64,000 nucleotides of DNA from Alkalimonas amylolytica (GCF_900107845.1 NZ_FNRM01000003.1:186001-250000), one strand, 5' to 3'. Numbered from the stretch's first letter, positions 36,464 through 45,561 are shown. Numbers and translations are program-made. Notes: a model not told the origin generated them from the sequence alone.

Positions 36464-36925
36464 CTAAAAGTGCTGCAAGCCTTCGACTTTGCTCCAGAAG
36501 GCCGTCAGGCCAAGTTTGACGCACTCGTCGATTTTTTTAAATTCGTTGCTTGGGCTAAGCTCCAGCACTACACCGGTAAAAGCTTTATCCACCTCCGCCA
36601 TGCTTAACCGGCGCTCGCCCATAGCAGGATCTAAGATGGTAATGCCAGTGCGATGCGCTTGTTTCAGCACCACAAAGTGGTCCATTTCCCAGTGCAAAAT
36701 ACAGGGAGTTTTCAGCTTGCTAAGCTCATCCAGCTCCAGCTTTAGCGCCCGCCCGGTCATATCCAGCTGCTCTGCCAACCGCATCAGCTGCTGCATGGTG
36801 GCCCCCTTCAGCGACACCGCATAGCGGCTACGCAAAGTAGTCAGATCGATTTGGTGGCCATAATGATTGGCTATCATCGCCATGCGGGCCAGGCCGCATT
36901 CAGCGGCTTCAGTTTGAAGGATCAC
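36464..36925 (-). pseudogene. exporter paralogue truncated to its C39 peptidase domain
   Basis: The 153-residue product is highly similar to the first 150 residues of the complete exporter (32197-34284). It ends abruptly after KVEGL with two unrelated residues. The membrane and ATPase domains are missing. The break falls at GCAAGC (36475-36480, equivalent to 33834-33839). The residues needed for proteolysis, Gln4, Cys10, His83 and Asp99, are all present. It could therefore be a decaying remnant or still act as a stand-alone leader peptidase; remnant is more likely, given its place in a deleted cassette. Confidence 0.75.
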
Positions 36926-36968
36926 CTATTACCCCATACAATTATTTATCTAATATTGCCGCCAAAAC

Positions 36969-37655
36969 TCAAGACATAAGTGTTCTAGCCACCACACCAA
37001 TAGTGTTGAATATCATATGAAGTAATATAGCCGGGTATACTGAATTGCTATGCTCCCTTACCCAGCACAGCAGTATGGACAGTGTGAAAATATTCACCAG
37101 AGTAAACACGCTATAATGAAAGTGCATCAAAGTAAAAATAACTGAAACTATCAGATATCTGACATAAACTCTCCGAAACAGCGGCATCAATTTAGTTTGC
37201 AAGTACCCCCTAAACCAAAGCTCCTCTACAATAGGGATTATCATGATCGTGTTAACAACATAAATGTAATAATTCTCAACCCCATCATAGGCATATTGAC
37301 CTCGATCCGAGGCATAGCTTTCTCCACTGCCAGGGAAAAACCATGTAGAAGTAAGACCTGAAACAACTGCAACGGCATAAACCCCAAATAAACCCAGCAG
37401 ATATTTAGGGTAGTGCTGCACACTGGTAGAATGAAGCGCGAAGTTATGTTGAATTCTGGCAAGCTTAAACCCTGAAAACAACACCAGTGCCAGCGCCATC
37501 CCTACGGCCATTGAAAATTTATCAACCAACTCGAACACCAGCTGGCCTTTTCCACACAAAAGAAAACAGGATGAATGAAGAGCGATTGCAGGAAATGCAG
37601 CCACAAATATAACAATCAAAAAAAACAAAATAAATGGCTTGATGTAACCCCACAT
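36969..37655 (-). CDS. CPBP family intramembrane glutamic protease (B)
   Basis: The membrane protein of about 228 residues has the three CPBP motifs: EELWFR (Glu144, Glu145, Arg149), FTLMH (His178) and HMIFN (His213, Asn217). GGGGA six bases before the ATG at 37655 favours this start; an ATG at 37670 is also in frame. It is AT-rich and lies between the cassette 2 peptide and the truncated exporter, the place filled by the small 107-residue protein in cassette 1. An immunity or processing role is inferred. Confidence 0.82.
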   Translation of the reverse strand: MWGYIKPFILFFLIVIFVAAFPAIALHSSCFLLCGKGQLVFELVDKFSMAVGMALALVLFSGFKLARIQHNFALHSTSVQHYPKYLLGLFGVYAVAVVSGLTSTWFFPGSGESYASDRGQYAYDGVENYYIYVVNTIMIIPIVEELWFRGYLQTKLMPLFRRVYVRYLIVSVIFTLMHFHYSVFTLVNIFTLSILLCWVREHSNSVYPAILLHMIFNTIGVVARTLMS

Positions 37656-37749
37656 ACCAATCCCCAGCATTTCCTAAACATAACAACCATTTTAAAAGGC
37701 ATAATGAGACTTGTATGCCCATTATGCCGTTACAGACTCTATACTTGTA

Positions 37750-37986
37750 TTAATCAGTCTTACACGTTACTTCCATAGCATCTGTTTTAACAGTTTCAAC
37801 CGCACCACTTTCGCACATACGCTGTATATTGTTTGTGTCAGTCAAGACTTTAACGGCGCCAGTTGCATCTTTAAATGCACCAGCTATATTTTCGATCCCC
37901 CTACCAATGCTGCTGAATGCACTACCAACACCTTGGCCAATGCTCGACCAGAAGCCTCCAGATGAACCGCCACCATCTTGATTCAT
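37750..37986 (-). CDS. glycine-rich small peptide, candidate second bacteriocin-like product
   Basis: The 78-residue product starts MNQDGGGSSGGFWSSIGQG and is rich in Gly and Ser for the first 35 residues. It has an amphipathic middle and two Cys in the last 25 residues (RMCESG, EVTCKTD). It is in the same relative position as the cassette 1 precursor, 38 bases after the HlyD copy. It lacks a normal 15-residue double-glycine leader, and an in-frame TGA lies five codons before the ATG. A run of AAAGGGA touches the ATG. Gly-rich cores with C-terminal Cys pairs occur in class II microcins. Function is inferred from position; loss or replacement of the leader is possible. Confidence 0.5.
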   Translation of the reverse strand: MNQDGGGSSGGFWSSIGQGVGSAFSSIGRGIENIAGAFKDATGAVKVLTDTNNIQRMCESGAVETVKTDAMEVTCKTD

Positions 37987-38023
37987 TCCCTTTTCTTGTT
38001 GTCAATTTGCTCTTGATTGAGCG

Positions 38024-38854
38024 TTACAATTGCCCTTTCAGGCTTAAAATCGGCTCAAACAACCAGCTGCTTCTTGTCTGTTGAAAAGAGCGGCTGCGTT
38101 GTTCCAGCACGATATCTGCGCTTAGCAGCATGCCCGATTGCAGCGGGACGCTGTTGCCGTAAGCGCGGATCTCTTGCGCTGCCAGCGCTACCTCGACCCG
38201 GTAGACTGGCTCCTGCACGGCGACAGGCATATCGACTTCCCCCGGAAGCACGATGGCCTGCGCTGTGCGAATCACTTCCCCGTCGTACAAACCAAAACGC
38301 TGGTACGGAAAGGCATCAAACCGAATGCGGGTATCCTGGCCTGGCTGCACAAAGCCATAGGCCCGGGTGGGCACCAGCAATACCGCTCTAAGCTCGGCAT
38401 TTTCCGGCAATATGGTTAAAAACGGCAATTGACTGGTTAAGCTGGCGCCGATATCGGCCACCAGATTGGTGATCCGGCCAGAAATCGGTGCGGTAATTAA
38501 TAGCTGACCACGCGCATCCAGCTCCACTTTTTGTTGTTCTAACTGTGAGCGGTCGGTATCCAGCGGCGCACCAGCATCGACCTGCTGGCCACCTTCAACA
38601 AACAGTTGGCTGACAATGCCCGGGCGCGGGCTGCTGATCTTAGCCAACCCCAAATCCGGCTTTAAATAACCGGCGACGGTTTCTTTGCGGTGAAAAGACG
38701 ACAGCGCCAGAAACGTAATCAGGATGGATACCAGCAACAACAACGCGATGGTGAGTACGCTGCTGCTAAGCGGCTGGGCAATAATGACATCGCCATCCAG
38801 CTTGGCGGCCTGCTGCTTTACCGCATTAACGCGGAATAATCTCTGCTCTGACAC
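38024..38854 (-). CDS. HlyD-type adaptor paralogue with internal deletion of the coiled coil
   Basis: The 276-residue product is almost identical to the cassette 1 adaptor in its N-terminal 98 residues and its C-terminal 170. About 145 residues, from just after GQQVDAGAPL to just before DTDRSQL, are missing in frame. This removes the whole coiled-coil hairpin that reaches the outer-membrane channel. It has a small insertion near the C-terminus (RSFQQTRSS). It probably cannot bridge to TolC in the normal way, so it is likely non-functional or altered. The start and upstream region are the same as in cassette 1. Confidence 0.85.
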   Translation of the reverse strand: MSEQRLFRVNAVKQQAAKLDGDVIIAQPLSSSVLTIALLLLVSILITFLALSSFHRKETVAGYLKPDLGLAKISSPRPGIVSQLFVEGGQQVDAGAPLDTDRSQLEQQKVELDARGQLLITAPISGRITNLVADIGASLTSQLPFLTILPENAELRAVLLVPTRAYGFVQPGQDTRIRFDAFPYQRFGLYDGEVIRTAQAIVLPGEVDMPVAVQEPVYRVEVALAAQEIRAYGNSVPLQSGMLLSADIVLEQRSRSFQQTRSSWLFEPILSLKGQL

Positions 38855-39226
38855 AATAACCTCTGTACTACTATTGGTCCGTTAACAACTGCAAACATCT
38901 GTGAACGGCGCGGATTCTATTGACGGGGCATGCAACATTCAATGCTTTGTTGTATAACTTTTTAGAATTAAACCACCACAAAATTTACAACATCCAATTT
39001 TTTAGCAAGGAAACAGTTGCTTAGCCTTGAAAAAACAACCACTCCAGCTGTGAATGATTTAAAAAATTTTATGTAACAACCTTAGCGCAAGCTGATACTT
39101 CGCTGCTGAAACAAAGAACGTTCAACTTCAATCGTGTTCTGCCATATAACCAAGGATTCTGGACAGGCCTCTGCCCTACCATTAGACTGACCGCCTTACA
39201 GCCTTCTTTTTTGGAGCAACTCCCTA
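38855..39226. other. intergenic region: cassette 2 promoter copy and symporter leader
   Basis: No gene is seen. The left part (to about 39,000) duplicates the cassette 1 upstream region at 36,256-36,400. The right part holds the symporter leader whose diverged copy is at 31,993-32,060. Confidence 0.7.
38914..38942 (-). promoter_or_regulatory. promoter of cassette 2 (copy of the cassette 1 promoter)
   Basis: TTGAAT (38937-38942) and TAGAAT (38914-38919) are 17 bp apart on the minus strand. The surrounding bases are nearly identical to 36,290-36,400. Confidence 0.6.
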
Positions 39227-40471
39227 ATGCTTGCTTTTTGGTTTCGTATTCCGTTCTGGCAGCGTGTGCTGGGCGCTATGTTGCTGGGCATTGGCCTGGG
39301 TGTGGTCTTTGGTGAAAAAGCCACTGTACTGCAGCCGCTGGGCACGCTGTTTATCAATGCCATCCGCATGCTAGTGGTGCCGCTGGTATTTTTTGCCCTG
39401 ATTACCAGCATCACCTCCTTGGGTGATACCTTAAAAATGAAACGACTGGCGCTAAAAACGGTAGGCCTGTTTCTGCTTACTGCCATGATAGCCAGTCTGA
39501 TTGGTTTAACCGTGGGCAGTTTGATGGACTTCAGTACCATCACTGAGCTGACCACTACCGAAGTACGTGAACGCGATATCCCGCCGGTGGCGACCGTGCT
39601 GACCAACCTGATCCCAACCAACCCGGTAGCGGCGCTGGCCAGTGGCAATGTGCTGCAGATTATTGTGTTTGCGGTGCTGGTGGGTATTGCCATCAATGTG
39701 GTGGGTGAAAAAGCAGAACCGATGCGCAAAGTGATGGAGGCCGGTGCCGAGATCATGTATCAGATCACCCGTATGGTGCTGCAACTGACGCCGATTGGCG
39801 TGCTGGGCCTGATGGCCTGGGTCGTTGGTAGCTTTGGCCTGGAAACTTTATTGCCCCTGGGCAAGTTTATTCTGGCCATCTACATCGCCTGCTTTATCCA
39901 TATTATTTTTACCTATGGTGGCATGGTGCGTTTTTTTGGCGGCATGTCGCCACTGGCGTTTTTCAAGGCCATCTTGCCCGCCCAGCTGGTCGCTTTTAGC
40001 AGTGCCAGCAGCTTTGGCACCCTGCCGGTGACCCATAAAGTGGTGACCGAGGATCTTAAAGTTTCGAAGAACTACGCCAGCTTTGTGCTGCCGCTTGGCG
40101 CCACCATCAACATGGATGGCTGCGGCGGTATTTACCCGGCCATTGCTGCGATTTTTATTGCTCATCTGTATGGCATTCCACTGGATGCGACCAGTTACCT
40201 GCTGATTGCTATAACGGCTACCCTGGCGTCTCTTGGCACAGCAGGCGTGCCAGGCAGTGCCATGGTTATGCTGACAGTGACTTTAAGTGTGGTGGGTTTG
40301 CCACTGGAAGGCATTGCCTTTATTGCCGCGGTGGACAGAATTATTGATATGATGCGCACCGCCACTAACGTGACCGGTGATACCATGGTGGCCCGGGTGA
40401 TAGCGCACTCTGAAGGTTTGATTGGGCAAGAGGACGAAGCGCCGGCTGCTGTTGCAGCCAGCCAAAGTTAG
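39227..40471 (+). CDS. dicarboxylate/amino acid:cation symporter (DAACS family)
   Basis: The 414-residue transporter has about eight membrane helices plus re-entrant loops. It shows the family hallmarks: RMLVVPLVFFALITSITSLG, the serine-rich SSASSFGTLPVT re-entrant loop, the NMDGCGGIYPAIAAIFIA helix and the DRIIDMMRTATNVTGD motif near the C-terminus. It takes up C4-dicarboxylates or acidic/neutral amino acids with Na+ or H+; the exact substrate cannot be read from sequence. GGAG at 39213-39216 precedes the ATG. It is convergent with flrC. Confidence 0.92.
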   Translation: MLAFWFRIPFWQRVLGAMLLGIGLGVVFGEKATVLQPLGTLFINAIRMLVVPLVFFALITSITSLGDTLKMKRLALKTVGLFLLTAMIASLIGLTVGSLMDFSTITELTTTEVRERDIPPVATVLTNLIPTNPVAALASGNVLQIIVFAVLVGIAINVVGEKAEPMRKVMEAGAEIMYQITRMVLQLTPIGVLGLMAWVVGSFGLETLLPLGKFILAIYIACFIHIIFTYGGMVRFFGGMSPLAFFKAILPAQLVAFSSASSFGTLPVTHKVVTEDLKVSKNYASFVLPLGATINMDGCGGIYPAIAAIFIAHLYGIPLDATSYLLIAITATLASLGTAGVPGSAMVMLTVTLSVVGLPLEGIAFIAAVDRIIDMMRTATNVTGDTMVARVIAHSEGLIGQEDEAPAAVAASQS

Positions 40472-40501
40472 TGTGGACTGGTTTTAACTGCTAACTTCCA
40501 C

Positions 40502-41839
40502 TCAAGCCGGTAGCTGTATACCGGCTTCACGCATCCGCGCCAGCTTGTAGCGCAGCGTGCGGTCGCTGATCCCCAAGCGCTCAGCCACATCTTTGCGCTT
40601 GTTGTCACAGGCCCGCATCGTTGCCAGGATCAAACGATGCTCCTGCTCATGGATTTCCTGCTTAAACTGGCTGACATCGGCATCCGCTTCAGCAACCCCT
40701 ATAGCAGGTGGTGCTAACTCTTCAATGTAGATATCCTCAGCAGTAATCGCCCCATCACTGTGAATAATCAGTGCCCGCTGCATCACATTATCGAGCTCGC
40801 GAACATTGCCCGGCCAGCTGTGTTGCAGCAGCTTTTGAATGGCGCCCCCTTCAAGTTGTGGGATAGCAATACCATCGCGTTGGCAATGCCGCTCCATCAG
40901 GTGCTCGGCCAGAGGCAGGATATCCTCTGGCCGCTCGCTAAGGGCCGGCCAATTCAGTGGAAACACATTCAGTCGATAGTACAAATCTTCCCGGAAACGC
41001 CCCTGCTGCACCGCTTCTTTTAAATCGCGATTGCTGGTGGCCAGCACCCGCACATCCAGCTTGATGGTTTTGCGGCTACCAAGGCGCTCGACTTCGCGCT
41101 CCTGCAACACCCGCAGTAACTTGGCTTGCAGATTTAAGTCCATTTCGGTGATTTCATCCAGCAAAATGGTACCCTGCTGAGCTTGTTCGAACTTACCCGG
41201 ACAAGCCTGCACCGCCCCGGTAAAAGCGCCTTTTTCGTAACCGAACAAGGTGGATTCCAGCATATTCTCCGGAATAGCCGCGCAGTTAATCGCAATAAAG
41301 GGGCCATCGGCACGGGGAGATTGCTGGTGAATATACTGCGCCAACACCTCTTTACCGGAACCACTCGGGCCGGTCACCATGACACTGGCATCGGATTTGG
41401 CCACTTTGGCCGCTAAACGCACTAGCTGCTTGCTTTGCTCGGCAGCCACAATAGGCTCAATGCCAGCCAGCTGCTCAGCCGGGACATAACGGCCAACCAT
41501 ATTGACCAACACTTCCGGTGAAAAAGGCTTGGATAAATAATCCACCGCGCCCTGACGCATGGCCTGAACTGCATCATTCACATTGGCATAAGCGGTCATA
41601 ATCAGCATCGGAATATGAGGGTAGTGCTGTCGCACAGTCGCCAGCAGCTCCAACCCGGTGATACCAGCCATTTGCACATCGCTGATAATCAGCTTAATGC
41701 TTTGCTGCTTTAAGTGCAGCAGGGCTTGTTCAGCGCTGTCGGCAGCAATCACTTGGTAGCTTGCCAGGCTCAAAGTATCCACCAGCGCCTCACGCAAGCC
41801 GGCATCATCTTCTACCACCATGATTTTAGTGGGCGTCAT
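40502..41839 (-). CDS. flrC: sigma-54-dependent flagellar response regulator FlrC
   Basis: FlrC, when phosphorylated by FlrB, activates sigma-54 for class III flagellar genes. The 445-residue product has a receiver domain (phosphoacceptor Asp54 in LIISDVQMAG) and an AAA+ domain with Walker A GPSGSGKE and the sigma-54 contact motif GAFTGA. A Fis-type helix-turn-helix follows (KRKDVAERLGISDRTLRYKL). AGGAGA lies before the ATG at 41839, and in-frame sequence upstream of it is antisense to flrB and unlike the family. It overlaps the end of flrB by 14 bases. No fli genes follow, unlike in Vibrio. Confidence 0.93.
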   Translation of the reverse strand: MTPTKIMVVEDDAGLREALVDTLSLASYQVIAADSAEQALLHLKQQSIKLIISDVQMAGITGLELLATVRQHYPHIPMLIMTAYANVNDAVQAMRQGAVDYLSKPFSPEVLVNMVGRYVPAEQLAGIEPIVAAEQSKQLVRLAAKVAKSDASVMVTGPSGSGKEVLAQYIHQQSPRADGPFIAINCAAIPENMLESTLFGYEKGAFTGAVQACPGKFEQAQQGTILLDEITEMDLNLQAKLLRVLQEREVERLGSRKTIKLDVRVLATSNRDLKEAVQQGRFREDLYYRLNVFPLNWPALSERPEDILPLAEHLMERHCQRDGIAIPQLEGGAIQKLLQHSWPGNVRELDNVMQRALIIHSDGAITAEDIYIEELAPPAIGVAEADADVSQFKQEIHEQEHRLILATMRACDNKRKDVAERLGISDRTLRYKLARMREAGIQLPA

Positions 41840-42923
41840 GGGTATTCTCCTGGGTGTTGAATTCGGTATGGTGCAAAGGAAGCTGCAAACGGAAACCGGC
41901 TCCACGGCTTTGTGGCAGATAACTGATCTGGCCCTTGTGCGCATTCGCGACCGCCTGCACCACCGCCAGACCAAGACCAGTGCCCTGGCTGCGGGTGGTA
42001 AAGAAAGGTTCAAAAATTTGCTGCTGCAAATGCTCCGGTACACCAGGGCCATTATCACACACATCGAGCAGCAGCCATCCACCCTGCTGCTGGCAACGAA
42101 TGCTAAGCTCTGCCCCTTGGCCGATAATTTCCAGGCTGTTGTGCAACAGATTCTGAATAGCGCCAGCCAGGCTGCTCTGATTGGCCCATAGCTGAAGCTG
42201 TGGCTTGCTGAGATCAATGTTCAGTGATGCATTATGGGCTGCCAACTGCGCTTCAATACCAGCCTGTACTTCCTGCAATAAGACCTCAACCGATATGCAG
42301 CTGACACTGGCTTCATTGCCAGAGCGGGCAAACAGCAGCATATCATTAACCTGCTGCTCCAAATCCTGCAATCGGGCCACCAGCTTTTGTTGAAACACCG
42401 ACTTAGCATCGTCGTTCAGCCGTTGATTGGTCAGGTTCTCTGCATAAAGCATGGCTGACGAGAGCGGTGTCCGAATTTGATGCGCCAGCGTCGCCATCAT
42501 CTTACCCAGGGTGGACAAACGCTGCATATGCGCCAGCCGGCTTTGCAACTGACGGGTTTCGGTTAAATCGGTCAGCACGATTAACTGCCCAGGCTCTGGG
42601 CTCAGAGCACTGATAGCCAGTTTCACCCGACGACCATTGTAGAGGGAAACTTCCATGCCATCGTCACTGCGAGGCCGGAACGAGCGGGTAATGACATCCA
42701 GCCAACGCTGGCCTTGTAACGGCTCACCCAGCATATCCAGTGCCATCGGGTTTGCATCAGCAACATAACCACGCTCATCCAGCACCACCACCCCCACCGG
42801 CAGCATGGTCACCAAGTGATGCATACGATCGCTGGTGGCTGAGGCTGGTTTTAGGTAGCGGCTGAAATCGGTCACAGCATCAGGTGTCGATTCCAACTCA
42901 AACAAAGTTCTGGCGGTATGCAT
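41826..42923 (-). CDS. flrB: flagellar sensor histidine kinase FlrB
   Basis: FlrB phosphorylates FlrC. The 365-residue protein is soluble, with a PAS domain (about 35-125, LPVGVVVLDERGYVADANPM). The dimerisation/H-box has His148 in TLAHQIRTPLSSAML, and the ATP-binding domain has NLLHNSLE, DNGPGVPEHLQ and TGLGLAVVQAVANAHKG. No membrane segment is seen, as in FlrB and FleS. A sigma-54 promoter lies about 45 bases upstream, separating it from flrA. Confidence 0.93.
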   Translation of the reverse strand: MHTARTLFELESTPDAVTDFSRYLKPASATSDRMHHLVTMLPVGVVVLDERGYVADANPMALDMLGEPLQGQRWLDVITRSFRPRSDDGMEVSLYNGRRVKLAISALSPEPGQLIVLTDLTETRQLQSRLAHMQRLSTLGKMMATLAHQIRTPLSSAMLYAENLTNQRLNDDAKSVFQQKLVARLQDLEQQVNDMLLFARSGNEASVSCISVEVLLQEVQAGIEAQLAAHNASLNIDLSKPQLQLWANQSSLAGAIQNLLHNSLEIIGQGAELSIRCQQQGGWLLLDVCDNGPGVPEHLQQQIFEPFFTTRSQGTGLGLAVVQAVANAHKGQISYLPQSRGAGFRLQLPLHHTEFNTQENTHDAH

Positions 42924-42966
42924 GTCACACCTCTACGAAGCATATCAGGTTCTCTAAGCGGAACCA

Positions 42967-42982
42967 TGCAGAGAGTGTGCCA
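42967..42982 (-). promoter_or_regulatory. sigma-54 promoter of flrBC
   Basis: On the minus strand TGGCACACTCTCTGCA has GG and GC at the required 12-base distance and matches TGGCAC-N7-TGCA. This fits FlrA-dependent transcription of flrBC known from Vibrio. Confidence 0.85.
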
Positions 42983-43063
42983 AAAATTATTCATTTAAAA
43001 ACAAATGGATAGAAAAAACAATTGAAAGGTGCTGCGTCAGGATTCTGACACAGTGGTTGATTT

Positions 43064-44506
43064 TTAGTCGTCTTTCGCCAGATTGTACTTGCGCATTTTC
43101 TCCACCAGAGTCGTCCGGCGCAAGCCTAACATATCGGCAGCACGCGCCACCACAAAGTCATGTCGTTCCAGTGCCTGGGTAATAAACTGAATTTCCAGCT
43201 CTGCCAGATGCTCCTTCAAATCGAGCCCTGCGTGCGGCAGTTGTGGATCGGCTTGAAAGCTATCGTCAGATAGCTCACTAAAAGCCGCCTCATCGTCATC
43301 AGCTTGAAACAGCTCATTGAGCAAATCACGCTCTTGCAACGACTCTGGATAGTCCGGTACATAGCTGTCCACTTCCAGGTGCTGATAACGTAGCGGCAAA
43401 TCGGCCACATCCACCACTTGATTCGGATACATAATGGCCATACGCTCCACCAGGTTGGCCAGTTCGCGCACATTGCCAGGCCAGGCATGCAGCTTCAGGC
43501 TTTCCATCGCCCGCTCGGTAAATTTCACCCTGGCATGGCCCGCTTGATGTTGGCGCTGAATGAGTTCCTGACACAGCTGAGGTAAATCTTCCGTGCGCTC
43601 TGAGAGCGCCGGGGTTTCAATCGGGAATACATTGAGTCGATAGAACAAATCCTCACGAAAGCGGCCATCGGCAATCATTTGCTCTAAATTACGGTGCGTG
43701 GCGGCGATAATGCGCACATCGGCTTTGATTGGCTGATTCCCCCCCACCCGCTCATAAATGCGCTCTTGCAAGACGCGCAGTAATTTGACCTGCATCGGCA
43801 ACGGCATGTCGCCAATTTCATCCAGAAACAAGGTGCCGCCCTGTGCCAGTTCAAAACGGCCTTTACGGGTAGAAAATGCGCCGGTGAAGGCACCTTTTTC
43901 ATGACCAAACAGCTCACTTTCTAGGAGCTCGCCAGGAATTGCACCACAGTTTATCGGCACAAAGGGGCCATCCGCCCGACGAGATAATAAGTGAATATTA
44001 CGTGCCACCACTTCTTTACCCGTGCCAGAATCACCAAGGATCATGACATTCGCTTCAGTCGGTGCGACTTGTTGAATCAAAAAGCGAACCTGTTGCATTG
44101 GCTCGGCAGAACCTACCATATCCACGAGGCGAGCAGTCTGATCTTTTCGCTGTTGCCCAGGCAGTAAGCGGTGATACTCCTGACAATCGCGAAGAGATTG
44201 CATCAGGCTGTCGTAGCGAAACGGTTCAGTCAGAAGTGCCACTACATTGCCAAACTGCAGCAAGCGTTCTCCGCCACTGTCAAGTAATAAAAAAGCGGTG
44301 GCCGGAAACTGCTCGATCAGGGTTTGTGACTCATCGGCCACCTCACCAAGCAAAACGACAGCCGGCTCGGACTGCTGCAAACAGCTTTTCAGTTCAGCAG
44401 AGGCAATGATCTGATAAGGCTCCTGCACAAAGTCGAGAATGGTACTAAGGCGCTGCTGGCGCGAAAGGTTGCTATCAACAAGATACAGCTTGGGGGTTGA
44501 GCGCAT
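43064..44506 (-). CDS. flrA: flagellar master regulator FlrA (FleQ family)
   Basis: FlrA/FleQ activates sigma-54 at class II flagellar promoters, and its activity is inhibited by c-di-GMP in studied species. The product of about 480 residues has a degenerate FleQ-type receiver domain (1-115) and an AAA+ domain with Walker [11 protein letters not shown] and the GAFTGAF motif. A C-terminal Fis-like helix-turn-helix follows ([20 protein letters not shown]). I take the ATG at 44506; a GTG two codons earlier is possible. A sigma-70 promoter precedes it, as expected for the top of the hierarchy. Confidence 0.93.
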   Translation of the reverse strand: MRSTPKLYLVDSNLSRQQRLSTILDFVQEPYQIIASAELKSCLQQSEPAVVLLGEVADESQTLIEQFPATAFLLLDSGGERLLQFGNVVALLTEPFRYDSLMQSLRDCQEYHRLLPGQQRKDQTARLVDMVGSAEPMQQVRFLIQQVAPTEANVMILGDSGTGKEVVARNIHLLSRRADGPFVPINCGAIPGELLESELFGHEKGAFTGAFSTRKGRFELAQGGTLFLDEIGDMPLPMQVKLLRVLQERIYERVGGNQPIKADVRIIAATHRNLEQMIADGRFREDLFYRLNVFPIETPALSERTEDLPQLCQELIQRQHQAGHARVKFTERAMESLKLHAWPGNVRELANLVERMAIMYPNQVVDVADLPLRYQHLEVDSYVPDYPESLQERDLLNELFQADDDEAAFSELSDDSFQADPQLPHAGLDLKEHLAELEIQFITQALERHDFVVARAADMLGLRRTTLVEKMRKYNLAKDD

Positions 44507-44541
44507 AGTCACCGGGGATCGATTATTCTGATTATGTCCTC

Positions 44542-44570
44542 ATTGTAGCGAAGCACCACCCGCTTGCCAA
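44542..44570 (-). promoter_or_regulatory. sigma-70 promoter of flrA
   Basis: On the minus strand TTGGCA (44565-44570) and TACAAT (44542-44547) are separated by 17 bp, shortly after the flagellin terminator and about 35 bases before the flrA start. Confidence 0.75.
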
Positions 44571-44578
44571 ACAAAAAC

Positions 44579-44613
44579 CGCTGGAAAATTGACGTAATGT
44601 CAAATTTCCAGCG
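44579..44613 (-). terminator. terminator after the flagellin gene
   Basis: A 16-bp stem (14 matches) with a 3-nt loop is followed on the minus strand by GTTTTTGTTT. It separates the flagellin gene from flrA. Confidence 0.88.
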
Positions 44614-44641
44614 CTTTAGCAGAGCACCGCATGGTTTTAAA

Positions 44642-45433
44642 CTAACCACCAAGAATACGTAATGCCTGTTCCTGCTGCACCCGCCCCTGGGCAGCCACAC
44701 TAATACTGGACTGCAGCAAAATATTGCCTGCCACTTGATCACTGACGGCTTTGGCATAATCCAGGTCTTCAATCCGGCTGCGAGCTTCCGACTCGCCAAT
44801 GCGCTGACGATCTATCACACTGGCCGCGGCTTCAAAAGCATTGATGGTAGCGCCGGTATCAGCGCGCAAGCCACCGAGTTGCTGCAATGACTGCTGCACA
44901 TTGCCCAATGCTGTACCTAGTTGGGCCGGGTTGGTCAGATCAAAATCAAACAAATCGCTGCTGCTCAGTAAAGCACTGACATCATCCGTTGCCAAACTCA
45001 GGCTACTATCACCTGTCCCAAAAGTAACATCACCGCTTTGATTGAACAGGCCTTTGCCAGCAAACTCAGTGTTGTCGATGGTCTGGCGAATGTTATCCAA
45101 CAACTGATTGGCTTGCTGCTGTAAAGCCTGGCGCTCACTGGCACCGTAGATACCATTGCCAGCCTGGATGGCCAGGGTATTTAAATCCTGCAAATTCTCT
45201 TCGATGGCCTGTAAGCCTTGATCGTAGACCCGGGCCAAAGACACGCCATCATAAACATTACGAGTGGCCTGTTCACGGGCATTGATATTGGATGTCAATT
45301 GATTGGCGATTTGCAGGCCAGCCGCATCATCAGCAGCACTGTTGATACGTCGTGCAGTCGCCAATTTTTTGAACAAATTGTCTTGCTGGGCAATTGTCTG
45401 ATTCAAAATGGAATTATTATTGCTGACTTTCAT
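44642..45433 (-). CDS. short flagellin
   Basis: The 263-residue product has the conserved D0/D1 ends of flagellin: N-terminal SILNQTIAQQDNLFKKLATA, RINSAADDAAGLQIANQL, then C-terminal EARSRIEDLDYAKAVSDQVA and QEQALRILGG. The central variable domain is very short (about 50 residues), as in several Alteromonadales flagellins of this size. GAGGTGG before the ATG at 45433 decides the start over an upstream GTG. Ser/Thr residues in the centre (GDSSLSLATDD, LLSSSD) are possible sites for nonulosonic acid attachment by analogy. A sigma-28 promoter precedes it. Confidence 0.9.
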   Translation of the reverse strand: MKVSNNNSILNQTIAQQDNLFKKLATARRINSAADDAAGLQIANQLTSNINAREQATRNVYDGVSLARVYDQGLQAIEENLQDLNTLAIQAGNGIYGASERQALQQQANQLLDNIRQTIDNTEFAGKGLFNQSGDVTFGTGDSSLSLATDDVSALLSSSDLFDFDLTNPAQLGTALGNVQQSLQQLGGLRADTGATINAFEAAASVIDRQRIGESEARSRIEDLDYAKAVSDQVAGNILLQSSISVAAQGRVQQEQALRILGG

Positions 45434-45474
45434 CCGGACCACCTCACCAAAATGATATGTTTAAATTATAACCA

Positions 45475-45501
45475 ATAACCGCGTCAGAAGCGAGTTTCTT
45501 A
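45475..45501 (-). promoter_or_regulatory. sigma-28 promoter of the flagellin gene
   Basis: On the minus strand TAAG (45498-45501) and GCGGTTAT (45475-45482) have the exact offset of the TAAA-N15-GCCGATAA consensus. The -10 differs from the GCCGTTAT variant at one base. Confidence 0.65.
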
Positions 45502-45561
45502 GCGCCCAAGCTTGTATTTTGCAGCCCAAGTAGAGCTGAAAATACAAATACCATTCGATGT

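Noticed and set aside
41840-42217. In-frame N-terminal extension of flrC
   Set aside because: It is antisense to the flrB coding region, lacks family similarity and a ribosome site, and the receiver domain starts normally at 41839.
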